This document shows, in pieces, positions 51,724-61,800 of a DNA stretch of 64,000 nucleotides. The DNA is from Avimicrobium caecorum. GTDB lineage: Bacteria; Bacillota; Clostridia; Oscillospirales; Ruminococcaceae. The notes under the pieces are model-generated. The model had not been told where the DNA came from. It searched no databases and saw only the letters and a list, made by a program, of their open reading frames with translations. The stretch spans positions 1-64,000 of the forward strand of contig CAJFNJ010000035.1 of the NCBI GenBank assembly GCA_904394705.1, written 5' to 3'. The translations under genes and the position numbers were made by a program. How positions within the stretch are numbered: position 1 is the stretch's first letter; each line of letters opens with the position of its first letter.

Positions 51724-53016
51724 ATGCTGTTTGAGAAGATCACACTGATCGATGGGAATTATGAGGAAAAACGGGATATGTACCTCGAGACGGAGGGAAA
51801 CCGGATTGTCTATATCGGAACCGAACGCCCGGAGGGTTACACCGGGGAGACCTATGACGGACGGAACAAGGCGGCACTGCCGGGGTTTTACAATATCCAC
51901 TGTCATATTCCCGATACCCTGCTCCGGGGGTATGGCGAGGGTCTGCCCCTGCACCGGTGGCTCACCGAGAAGATGTTCCCCTTTGAGGCAAAGCTCACCG
52001 AGGAAGATGTCTACTGGAGCTCGATGCTGGGTGCCTGTGAACTGATCCGCAGCGGTGCGGCTTCCTTTAATGATATGTTCTATAAGCTGGAGTGGATCGA
52101 GCGGGCCGTCCGGGACAGCGGTCTCAAGGCCAATCTCAGCTTTGGTGTATCGGCACTGCCGGGACTGGACAGTTACCGGGAGTATGCCGCCTATGCGGAG
52201 ACTGAAGCCCTGCGCCGGCGTCTGGCAGAGGCAGGGGACGACCGTGTCCGGGCGGATGTGGGACTCCATGCCGAGTACACCTCCCATGAGGGACTGATGC
52301 GGGACGTGGCGGACTATGCCCGGGAAGCGGGCCTGCGGGTGCACCTGCACCTCTCCGAGACCCGCAAGGAGCATGAGGAGTGCAAGACCCGGCATAACGG
52401 CCTGACCCCGGCGGCACTGTTCGAGCGGGTGGGGCTCTTTGATGTCCCGGCCATTGCCGCCCACTGTGTCTGGATCGAAGGGGAGGACTTTGATATTCTC
52501 CGGGACAAGGGCGTGACTGTGGCGCACAACCCCTCCAGCAATATGAAGCTGGGCAGCGGCTTTGCCCCGGTGAAGAAGATGCTGGAAGCGGGTATCCGGG
52601 TGGGCATCGGCACCGACGGCGCCGCCAGCAACAACAACCTCAATATGCTGGAGGAGGTTACCCTGGCTTCGATGATCGGCAAGGGCATCACCGGTGATCC
52701 CACCTTCCTGGGGCCGCGCCAGCTGCTGGAACTGAGCTGCCGCAACGGCGCCCTGGCCCAGGGCCGTACCGACTGCGGCGCCCTGGAGGTGGGCAGCCGG
52801 GCGGACATCGTGGTCTACGATCTGGACAAGCCCCATCTCCAGCCGGTGTATGAGGCGCTGCCCAATCTCTTCTATGCCGCCGGTGCCTCGGACATCTGCC
52901 TCAATATGATCGATGGCGAAGTGGTCTATCGGGACGGCATGCTCACCCGCATCGATGAGGAAAAGGTCATGGCGGAGGCCCGCAGCCGTTCCGTCCGGAT
53001 TCTCTCGGAACTCTGA
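51724..53016 (+). CDS. mtaD: Amidohydrolase, probable MTA/SAH deaminase
   Basis: A 430-residue cytosolic TIM-barrel hydrolase. Metal ligands are His59 and His61 (NIHCHIPDTLLRGY), His209 (HLHLSET), His247 (AAHCVW) and Asp298 (IGTDGAASNN). The LLRGYGEGLPLHRWL text is typical of 5'-methylthioadenosine/S-adenosylhomocysteine deaminases, which make inosyl products. Other deaminases of the family (guanine, 8-oxoguanine) remain possible. AAAGGAGAG lies before the ATG at 51724. Confidence 0.88.
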   Translation: MLFEKITLIDGNYEEKRDMYLETEGNRIVYIGTERPEGYTGETYDGRNKAALPGFYNIHCHIPDTLLRGYGEGLPLHRWLTEKMFPFEAKLTEEDVYWSSMLGACELIRSGAASFNDMFYKLEWIERAVRDSGLKANLSFGVSALPGLDSYREYAAYAETEALRRRLAEAGDDRVRADVGLHAEYTSHEGLMRDVADYAREAGLRVHLHLSETRKEHEECKTRHNGLTPAALFERVGLFDVPAIAAHCVWIEGEDFDILRDKGVTVAHNPSSNMKLGSGFAPVKKMLEAGIRVGIGTDGAASNNNLNMLEEVTLASMIGKGITGDPTFLGPRQLLELSCRNGALAQGRTDCGALEVGSRADIVVYDLDKPHLQPVYEALPNLFYAAGASDICLNMIDGEVVYRDGMLTRIDEEKVMAEARSRSVRILSEL

Positions 53017-53030
53017 TTGCAGCAAAATGA

Positions 53031-53066
53031 AATCCCCCTCCCGTACCTGACCGGGAGGGGGATTTT
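53031..53066 (+). terminator. Terminator of the deaminase gene
   Basis: AATCCCCCTCCCG/CGGGAGGGGGATT followed by T6. The GC-rich stretch 53070-53290 shows nothing else recognisable. Confidence 0.9.
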
Positions 53067-53299
53067 TTGCCTGCGGGAGCCCGGGGGAGCGCCAAGTATA
53101 CCGTCCTGGCTTTCCTGGCGTCCGCTCTCGCAGAACGCCCTTCCCGCACCTGCCCCGGAGAGGGTTAGACTGCCGGGGCTCTCAGCAGACCGCAGGCGCA
53201 CTCTTCCACCCCTCCGGCACACGCCCCCACAGACCTCCCTCCACCTTTCCGGGCGCTCCATGGAGAAATCCACCGGGGGATTTTTGTATAAAACCGGGA

Positions 53300-53328
53300 T
53301 TGAAGCAGGCTCCGGCAGCTTTTATAAT
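53300..53328 (+). promoter_or_regulatory. Promoter of the 53.4-55.7 kb gene cluster
   Basis: TTGAAG (53300-53305) and TATAAT (53323-53328), spacer 17. Confidence 0.65.
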
Positions 53329-53389
53329 AGAGGAGGAAGCTCCTGCAAAAGCAGGGGCAGAAACCGGAAAACAGGGAGGGAATACAGCA

Positions 53390-54181
53390 ATGCATCGGAT
53401 TCTGGCGCAGGTCTGTGCCATCGCCGAACGGGAGCGGGCAGAATGGCTGCCCGAGGTCACCCCGCAGCAGCTGGAACAGGACGGGGCAGTTTTTTATATG
53501 AACAGCCAGAACGGCACCGAATTTGACTGGTATGTCAATGACCGTCTGCCGTCCTTTATGGTGTTTTATAACGACAAGGCAAATCTCGGGGCAGTCAAGC
53601 TGCATCTCAACCGGAACGGCACGGTGTCGGTCTATCTCTACGGGGAGCAGGGAACCAGGCTGCAAAAGCAGGAGACACTCCCGGCAGAGTACACCGAGGA
53701 GGAGCTTCTCGGGCTGGCGGTGCAGCTGCGGCAGGCGGCGGATGACCAGCGGCGGTGGGACGCCGATATCCGGCTGCTGGCAGCGGATGGGGCTGTTCCG
53801 GAGGCCGAAGCGATTCAGCAGTTCCAAAGCCATGGGGAGAGCTATGCAGCCATGCGGCAGCGCCGGATGCTGCTGGCACAGAATGCCATTGTGTCCCGGA
53901 AGATCCTGGACGAGGGCTGGAAGGTGGGCTATATGGAGCGCACCGAGACCGACCGGGACGGGGACAGCGGATGGTTCTTCGCCTCGGGCACCGAGGAGCC
54001 GGGCTATCTGGACGACTATCATCATCTGGCACTTGTGCCGGTGGGGATTGTATGGCAGCAGTTTGACCCGGATATTTTCCGGTACCTGGACAGTCCCGCA
54101 GGCACCCGGCTGATGCGGGTCTCGGAGGATCGCTTTGAGCCGGATCAGCCGGACCGGGAGATCTGTGCTGTCCGGCGGTGA
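53390..54181 (+). CDS. DUF2185 (Imm33-like) domain protein
   Basis: A 263-residue cytosolic protein. The N-terminal half (about 1-150) resembles small immunity or DUF proteins with a beta-rich core (FDWYVNDRLPSFMVFYNDK). Residues about 165-255 match the DUF2185/Imm33-like pattern: VSRKILDEGWKVGYMERTE, DSGWFFASGTEE, YLDDYHHLAL. That domain is common beside polymorphic toxins and as free immunity proteins. It is the first of three genes with one promoter. No toxin is visible in the cluster. Confidence 0.75.
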   Translation: MHRILAQVCAIAERERAEWLPEVTPQQLEQDGAVFYMNSQNGTEFDWYVNDRLPSFMVFYNDKANLGAVKLHLNRNGTVSVYLYGEQGTRLQKQETLPAEYTEEELLGLAVQLRQAADDQRRWDADIRLLAADGAVPEAEAIQQFQSHGESYAAMRQRRMLLAQNAIVSRKILDEGWKVGYMERTETDRDGDSGWFFASGTEEPGYLDDYHHLALVPVGIVWQQFDPDIFRYLDSPAGTRLMRVSEDRFEPDQPDREICAVRR

Positions 54182-54238
54182 GCGGACTTTTCCAACACTG
54201 TTCCGATGCATGGAGATAGAATACAGGAGGTATGGAAT

Positions 54239-54646
54239 ATGGCGCTTTTTCCCTGGAGTAAAAACAAAACCCCTGCCCTGCCGGGGCCATCGGCAGAACT
54301 GCCCTGGACTCTGACTGTGGGGGTAGACCCGGGCACCTGCTCTGATCCCACCTGGCAGCAGGTGGAGGAGGGGCTTTATGGCCTGAACCAGGAGCAGGAC
54401 AGCTTTCTGATCCTGGAGCAGCAGGACCCGCAGAACCCCAATGCCTACTGGTTTATCCAGTGCGCGGTGGCACGGATGGGGCCGGATCAGGGCCGGTATT
54501 CGGTGGAGGTCGGCTTCCCGGGCGCCGGGGGCGGGGAACTGTGGGTGCATCTGGTGTCCGACGCCGGACAGGCAGCGGCCTATTTCTCCGCCGCTTATCA
54601 GCACAGGAAGATCGACTTCACCGGTTTTGAGAAAGAGGAACTCTGA
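54239..54646 (+). CDS. Small protein of unknown function
   Basis: A 135-residue acidic cytosolic protein (start MALFPWSKNKTP, as in some Imm-type proteins) with a beta-rich centre (AYWFIQCAVARMG, RYSVEVGFPG). ACAGGAGG precedes the ATG at 54239. It lies 57 bases after the DUF2185 gene and 29 bases before the next gene, in one transcript. I recognise no family. Confidence 0.7.
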   Translation: MALFPWSKNKTPALPGPSAELPWTLTVGVDPGTCSDPTWQQVEEGLYGLNQEQDSFLILEQQDPQNPNAYWFIQCAVARMGPDQGRYSVEVGFPGAGGGELWVHLVSDAGQAAAYFSAAYQHRKIDFTGFEKEEL

Positions 54647-54675
54647 TCCCCGGGCCGCAGACAGGAGGAAACAGA

Positions 54676-55671
54676 ATGGAACACAGCAGCCATCTTCCGG
54701 ACTGGGAGGAGTATAGGGCGATGTCCCGGGAGGAAAAGGCAGCCCTCGCCAAGGCCATCGGGGCAGAAACCGGCATGGACTATAAGGGAATTGTCTGTTA
54801 CAGCCGGTGGGGCACGGAACTGGAAACAGCCCTCTATCAGAGGGAGGGGGCGGAGTTTGTGTTCCTGCCGGGCAAGCGGACCGAACTGGGCTGGAATGGC
54901 CTGCCGGAGCAGTCGGAGGAAAGCGGATTCCTTGCGGCACTGGAGCAGGACATTGCGGAATACTGGGGCGGACAGTACCAGCCGGAGGAGATCCTGCGGC
55001 TGCTCACCACTCCACGGCGGACGGTGACGATCCCGCCCCTGCTGGCAGAGCGGATTCCCCGCAGCTGTGAAAACAGCAGTGTGATCCCGCTGGACGAATT
55101 GAGCGAGGCCGGACAAAAGGCAGCGGCACAGCTGCAAAGCAATCCCCGGAGCAGGTGCATGATCTTTGACAGTTTTGAGCCGGGGAATCCCAAACTCCGG
55201 CTGACCCGGCTGAAAAGCGGAGAGATACAGGCGGAGATCCTGCGTCCGGAGAGCCCGGCGGAACTGTGGCGGCGTCTGGAGCAGGAGGGTTTCACCCTGC
55301 CGGATGGCGACCTCTGGGAGTATCTCTGCGGCGGGGAGAACGGAGCCCTGTTCCCCTGGGGCGACCGTCTGCCTGAGCCAAAGGAGCTCTCCTGGCGGGA
55401 GAATGGCTTTGGCCTGAGGATCGGCTATGACCATGAGGGATACCGCCGGGAGGTGATCCGGGACTGTCCCTGGCCGTTCCGGGGCGGCGATGGCGGAGAG
55501 CTGGCCTGTTATGGAACCCTCCCGGCACTGGGCCCTGTGGTGGGATCGGCACATTTCCTGGGGTGGTTCGGCAGCAGCTGGGACGAGAACCGGGAGAGCA
55601 TTGAAATGCTGCTCATGGACGGCCTGGACGGGGAGTATGATTTCTTCCGCCGGATTCTGCTGCTGGGATAG
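54676..55671 (+). CDS. Hypothetical protein in the immunity-like cluster
   Basis: A 331-residue cytosolic protein. Two parts are visible: residues 1-150 with helices and a FVFLPGKRTELGW patch, and 170-331 with LPDGDLWEYLCGGENGALFPWGD and RDCPWPFRGGDGGEL. The second part faintly recalls formylglycine-generating-enzyme-like folds found in large hypothetical proteins of Firmicutes. Without a search I cannot name it. AGGAGG lies before the ATG. Confidence 0.7.
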   Translation: MEHSSHLPDWEEYRAMSREEKAALAKAIGAETGMDYKGIVCYSRWGTELETALYQREGAEFVFLPGKRTELGWNGLPEQSEESGFLAALEQDIAEYWGGQYQPEEILRLLTTPRRTVTIPPLLAERIPRSCENSSVIPLDELSEAGQKAAAQLQSNPRSRCMIFDSFEPGNPKLRLTRLKSGEIQAEILRPESPAELWRRLEQEGFTLPDGDLWEYLCGGENGALFPWGDRLPEPKELSWRENGFGLRIGYDHEGYRREVIRDCPWPFRGGDGGELACYGTLPALGPVVGSAHFLGWFGSSWDENRESIEMLLMDGLDGEYDFFRRILLLG

Positions 55672-55710
55672 CGGGAGAGCCGTCCCCATCTGAATCAAAA
55701 ACAGCGCACA

Positions 55711-55766
55711 GCAAAGCCCCCTGGATAGAACCAAGTGCGGTTCTGTTCCAGGGGGCTTTGCTTTTT
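55711..55766. terminator. Bidirectional terminator
   Basis: GCAAAGCCCCCTGGA/TCCAGGGGGCTTTGC with an inner AGAACC/GGTTCT stem, between convergent genes. Confidence 0.9.
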
Positions 55767-55820
55767 GTTATGGGGTGTATCAGAAATCAGCCCGGGAAAG
55801 GGCTGCCTGATGCCAGGGGA

Positions 55821-58800
55821 TTATTTGCCGTCCGGGCGGGTCAGCCAGCCGGTGAGGAGCGCAAGTCCTGCCACTGCCAGGGTCCAGGGAGAGGCGAGGA
55901 CAAAGCCGTTCCAGCCGGTGGTGAGCAGGGCAACGCCCACAGCGCCTGCGGCGGTGAGCGCAGCTGGCAGACGGGACCTGCCCCGGTTCGGATGACGCAG
56001 GGCAGCCAGCAGGACAGCGACGGCGGCGCCCACAGCACTGAGCAGCACAAAGGGCTTTCCGGTCGGAATATCTGTGGTGCTGCTGGGTTCTGCCGGCTGT
56101 TCCGGAGCCGGCGATTCCGGCTCTTCCGGGGACTCAGGGACAGCGGAGGTATCCGGTTCCGGTGCTGTCTCCGGAGCCGGGGTGACCGTATTCTCCGGCG
56201 GCAGTTCTGCGGGCTCCGACGGCTCAGTCACAGCCGGAGCCGGGGAGTCAGAGCTGTCGTCTGAATCACTGTCATCGCCGCCATGGTCCGGCTGGGCGTT
56301 GGAATAGAGCACCGCATAGTCCGAGAACCGCTTCGCAAAGATGGTGAGCACCGTCCGGTCCTCATTGAGGACGAAATACTCGCCCCACTGGTTCCCGGCG
56401 GCGGGGATCTCCTCGATCCCGCCGTCATGCTCCCGCAGCACCCGGTATTCCCGGCAGTTCTGCAGTCCGCCGTCCAGAGGGATCACGATCTCCATGAGCA
56501 GATTGCTCTCGGAGATGGGTTCCGTTCCGCCCAGCGAAGCGCCGCTGGCTTCAAACCGGGATTTCTCCAGGGTGAGCGCCAGGGTGAGCCCCTCCCGGAA
56601 GCTGCCGGCGTTCTGTACCGCCTCTTCCAGGGCGCTGCCCGGTGCCGGACTGGAATCCTGTACGGTCATGCAGATCTCCACCTTACCGCCGCTTTCCACC
56701 AGGGTGCGGTCGGCTTCGGTGTAGACCTGGTCGGGCTGCTGGTCAAAGAGCCGGTCCAGATTGCCCACCACCACATCCGGTGCGCCGTCCAGGACTTTCA
56801 GCACCGAATTGGTCTTGCCCCGGGGCAGCCGGATGGTGCACTGGGCCGTTTCAGAGCCGGTGAGCAGGATTTTTTCGGTCTGGGTGATCTCGCCATAGGA
56901 GGCCACCAGGTTGTAGGCTCCGGGCGGAAGCTGCCGGAACGCAAAGCTGCCGTCCGCATCGGTGAGGACTTCGTCCAGCGTCTGATTGCCCCGCGTCAGG
57001 GTGATCAGGACCTGCCCCGCAGGCTGGGGGTCGGATTCATCGTCCCAGACCACCGAGCCGCCGATCTCGCCGGAGGCTTCGGCCCAGACAGCGGTGAAGG
57101 TCACCGCGGATGCCGGCATGGTAAAGCTGGCGCCGGGCTGATAGATCCTGCCGCCGGATTCCCAGCCGATAAACTGGTATCCGGTGCGTTCCAGAGTGCC
57201 GGAGCCGGGCAGGAACAGCAGGTTCCCGGCAAGGCTGTCCGGCAGGGAGGGCGGGGTTCCGGTGACCTCCTCAGCGCCGGGCAGGAAGGTGATGGGATAG
57301 ACCGCCGGTGCGGCAGTCTGATAGATCTCCAGGATTCCCACCGGCTCGGGGGAGCCATCGGCGCTGCCGGTGTGGCGGTAGTTGGAGTCGGTGATCTCCG
57401 CCAGGATGGTATAGCGTCCCGGCTCGGTGGGGGCGTCGGTTGCCGGACCGTCTGTACTCTGATATCTGAGGGTGATCCGGTCAAATTCCTGTCCCAGGGC
57501 CTGGGCGGTGACCCGGGCGGTATGGGGCTGCCCGTCATAGGGGACGCTGTTTTCCGACGACTGGAAGAGAACCGCCGCCGGGCGGATCACAAAGGTGACC
57601 GTACCGTTTCCAAGGAGATAGTTGCGGCTTCTCTCGCCCGAAAGCCGGGCAGTGACGCCGGGATAACTGCCGGCGTCGGTCTGTTCGGTAGTCTGGGTCA
57701 GGACGGTGACCTTGCCCTGATCCGCCGGGACAACGCCCACCAGTCCGGCAATTTCCGGGGACTGGGGAAGCCCGTTGTAGACGGTGTCCAGCCCCTTCCA
57801 GGTGGCGGTGATCCGCCGCTGTGCCACAGTGAACGGCCCGGACTGTACGGTGACAGCCTCATAGTTTCCGGTGGCGGCGAAGGTCACAGCTGCCTGATAG
57901 CTTCCGGCTTCAGAGGGGAGGTCGGGTGAGTCATAGGCGGTGCCGTCAGAGAGGGTGCCGGTGTAGCGGAAGGTGAGCGATCCGGTGCTGTTGGTATCCG
58001 AAACCACCACCGGCTGGGAGGGGGTGTCCCCGTAGGTCCAGCCCGCTATGGTCACGGAACCGCTTCCCGCTGCCCTGGCAATGTCCACCGTGACATAGTC
58101 CGGCTGCGCCAGGGTGTAGTTGACGGCGTCCGCTCCGGTCAGGGCATAGCCGCTCACCGTTACCGGCAGAGCGGTTCCGGCGTCCGGCACGGCAATGGTG
58201 CCCCGGGCCCGGGTGCTGTCCAGTGCCGCATCGTCCGGAACCCCGTCCCGGATGACGATGGCGGATTCGTCCAGGCTGCCGCCGGTCAGGGTTACGGCAG
58301 TGCTGTCCGGGTCATAGACCCGGTTCTGGGCAGTGATGCCCGCAATGGTCAGCTTCCTGGGAGCCACCGCCACAGAAACGGTGTGCTCCACCGGGGCGTA
58401 ATTGGGGTCGTCCGGGGTAAATACCACCGTACAGCCTGTGTTTTCCACCGTGGGAATGGCCTCGGGGGTTTTCCAGGCATAGGTGCCCTTCCCCTGCTGG
58501 TCGCCGCCGGTGAGGACGCTTTCCCGCAGGGTTTCGCCATAGGTGAGCGCCCCTGCTTCGGGCCAGGTCATGGCGTCGGCCTCGGGATAGGCTGTGCCGG
58601 TGATCTCCAGCGTACCGGCCTTCTGTTCCCGCAGACTGTCGTCCGTGCCGTCAAACCGGAGGTTGTCATTTTCCAGCGTGAGTATAATGTCATAGCTGCC
58701 GGTGTTCACCGGGGTGACAGGCGTTCCGCCCTGCTCATAGCGGACGGTGTAGTCGCTCTCCCGGATGGTCAGCCCCGGGACAGCGGTGTTCACAGTCACC

Positions 58801-61800
58801 TGTGCCTGCTTCTCCCCGGCGTCATACTCGTGCCGGGTATCGCTCACGGTGCAGGTCACCGGAGCTCTGGCGATGACAGCGGTAACAGTGCCGTCCGCCC
58901 GGGCCGAAAGCCCGTAGCTGTCCACGGCTGTGACGGTGCAGGTGCAGGGATATTCCCCGGCACTGGCGGCAGGGAAGGTATGGACGGAGGTGTCCCCAAG
59001 GAGCTGCCCGTCCGCGTCGTACCACTGGTAGGAGAAGGTGACGCCGTCCGCGGCATGGGCGGCGCTGGCGGTGAGGGTCAGATCTCCGCCGTTGTAGACA
59101 AAGGGCGCTGTTTCACTGCCGGAGTAGGCGGCAGATACCGAAACCGAGGGCGCCGACAGGGTCCAGACGGCGGTGAGGGTGAAATCTCCGGTGACCGGCT
59201 GGGCAAAGTCCCAGACAGTGCCGTCCTTCTGCCAGCCGGTGAAGGTATAGCCGGTGCGGTGGGGATTGGCGGTCCGGGTGAGGGTGCCGCCCGAGAGCAC
59301 CAGACGGTGGGGAAGCGGGTCAATGCCGTCCGACCGGAAGCTGACCCGGTGGAGGGTCACGGTGCGCACGGGGCTTTCGCTTCCGGCGCCGGTGACCGCC
59401 TTGAAGGAGTAGGTCCCCGTTTCGGTGAGGGTGAGGGTATCCGAATCCAGCTGCTGATACCCGCCGCCGTCCTGAGCGTACCAGAGGGTGAGCCCCGAAG
59501 CCCCCGCCGGTCCGGCGGAGACGGTCAGGACAGCCCGCTCCTGCTGGTTTTCAAGCCCCTCGGCCTGGGTGACAGTGGGGATAGCCGGAACAGTGCCGTC
59601 GGCATGGATCTCCCCGGAGAAGCCCCGGGTGACATTGCCCGCCTGGTCGGTGACCTCATAGTAGAGGTGGCGGTCGCTGCTGCTGGCGGTGGAGACGGTC
59701 ACCGATTCCGCGGCGGCATGTTCGGTGAGGCCGTCAGTGGGATAGGAGGCGTTGTCGCTGGTGAAGTGGGTCCGGACGCTGCCGATGCCGCTGTCCCTGT
59801 CCGAGAGGGTGAGGGTGATCTCCGCCTTCGGCTGCCAGCCGGAGGACACTTCGGAGAGCTGTACTTCCGGCGGGGCGGTGTCGATCCCCGACACGGTGAA
59901 GCTCTGCCGGGTCTGGTTGCCGGCCTGATCGGTGAGGATCAGGATATAGCTGCCGTTTTCCGGGACGGCAAAGGTGTTGCCGATGACGGGGATTTCGTCC
60001 TCGCTTCCCAGCTTCTTATAGTATACCGAGGCCACACCGCTGCCGCCGTAGCCGGTCACTTCCCCGGCTGTATTGTAGAGCGGGGTGAGGTCATCGGTGA
60101 GGCCCTGGAGGGTGACGGTCTTTTCGCCGTTGATCCAGCCGGAGGGCACCGAAATGCCGGTGACCATCGGGCCCTGCCGGTCGATCCAGTTTACCAGCAC
60201 CGAACTTTCGGCAGAGCGTCCCCGGTTATCCAGCACTGTGATGGTGTAGAGACCGTTCTGGTTCACCGCAAAGCTGCCGGAGAGGTCGCTGGTCTGGGTC
60301 TCTGCCGCCGTGGGCAGGCCATAGAGGGTATAGGGGGTATCTCCGGTTCTGCCGGTGAGCCTCCACTCCAGGGTGACATCGCCGCTGGTCCAGGCAGTGG
60401 GCGCTCCGGAGAGGGCCAGGGTCAGGCTGCCGTCCGGGGCGGCCTGGACGGTATAGGCGCCGGAATCCCAGGTGAGGGTATTGCCCGCCTGGTCGGACGC
60501 CTTCAGGTGGAGGTAGACGGTTTCAGCATCGGGATTCTGGCTCTGGTAATCAAAGAGGTACCGCCCGCCGCTCTCGGCGGCAGTCTGCCAGCCGCCGGAG
60601 GGCGCCGAGGCCGAGCCGGTGAAGCAGTACTGCACCGACTGGACCCCCGAGAGGGCATCGCTGATCACGGCGCTGAATACCAGGCCTGCCGCCGGAGGTG
60701 TGGCCTGGTTGGGCTCGCGCACTTCCTCCAGAACGGGGGCGGCAGTGTCAATGCCAGTGATCTCCACCGCCTGGGTGAGGGTCTCCTCCCCATGGGTAAG
60801 GGTGAAGGAGTACCAGCCGTTCTCTGTGACCGTCCGGCTGCCGGTGACAGGCTGTTCCTGTCCGTCCGGGCCGGTCATGGTGACAGCGGCGTCCGCCGGG
60901 GTATAGGCAAGGACAATGGTGCGCTCTCTTGCCCAGCCGGTATTGTCCGCCGAGGCGGTGAGGGTGGGCAGCACCGTGTCTGCCGGGAAGGTGAAGGAGG
61001 TATACGCATGGGCGGCGGCACCGGTGCCGTCATACTCCGCCAGGATATGCAGGTACCAGGTTTCGCCGCCGGCCTGCCGGGTGGAGAGGGTTTCGCCGCT
61101 CTGGAACTCCTGCCAGCCGTTCACCGGGAGGGTTTCGCTCCGGGTCCAGACAAACTTCTGCACGGTGGCATTCTGCACACTGACAGCGGCGCTGGCGGTG
61201 CCGTCGGTCACGCCCTTGTTCTCGATGGAGATGACCGGCACTCTGGTGTCCACCGAGGTATCAATGGAACCGCCCCCCGAGGAGGTGCCGGCGCCGGAAA
61301 CATCGCACATATCCTTGATGAAGTCCGTGCCTTCAATGGAATCAACCCGGAAGTCAGAGGCTGCGTTCTCCGGTACGGTGCCGGTGAAGTAGAGCACATT
61401 GGTGTTTGCGCCGCCGGCGTACTGGAAGCTGCCCCAGCTGGTGCGCAGACTGACTTGATCCAGACTGCTGTTGATGCCGTCCAGGATCTCATCAAAGATC
61501 AGCGAGACGGTCACCCTGTCGCCGGGCTTATAGGTGGTCTCTGCCATGGGGGCAATGTCCAGAAGCTGGGGCTCCACGGCGTCATAGACCTGGATATGAT
61601 GCTTTACCTCCTTGGTTGCCCATTTGTCGCTGCCGGAGCCGCAGGCACTGAAGCCCACGGTAACCTGTTCGGTGTCCAGCGGGAGGAAAAGAGCGTCCCC
61701 CGACTGACCGCTGCGGTAGTGATAGTCGGTCATGGTGCTGTTGATGGAAAAGCCGCTGGCGGGGAAGCTGTAATCATACCAGTCGGTCACTTTTTTGTTT

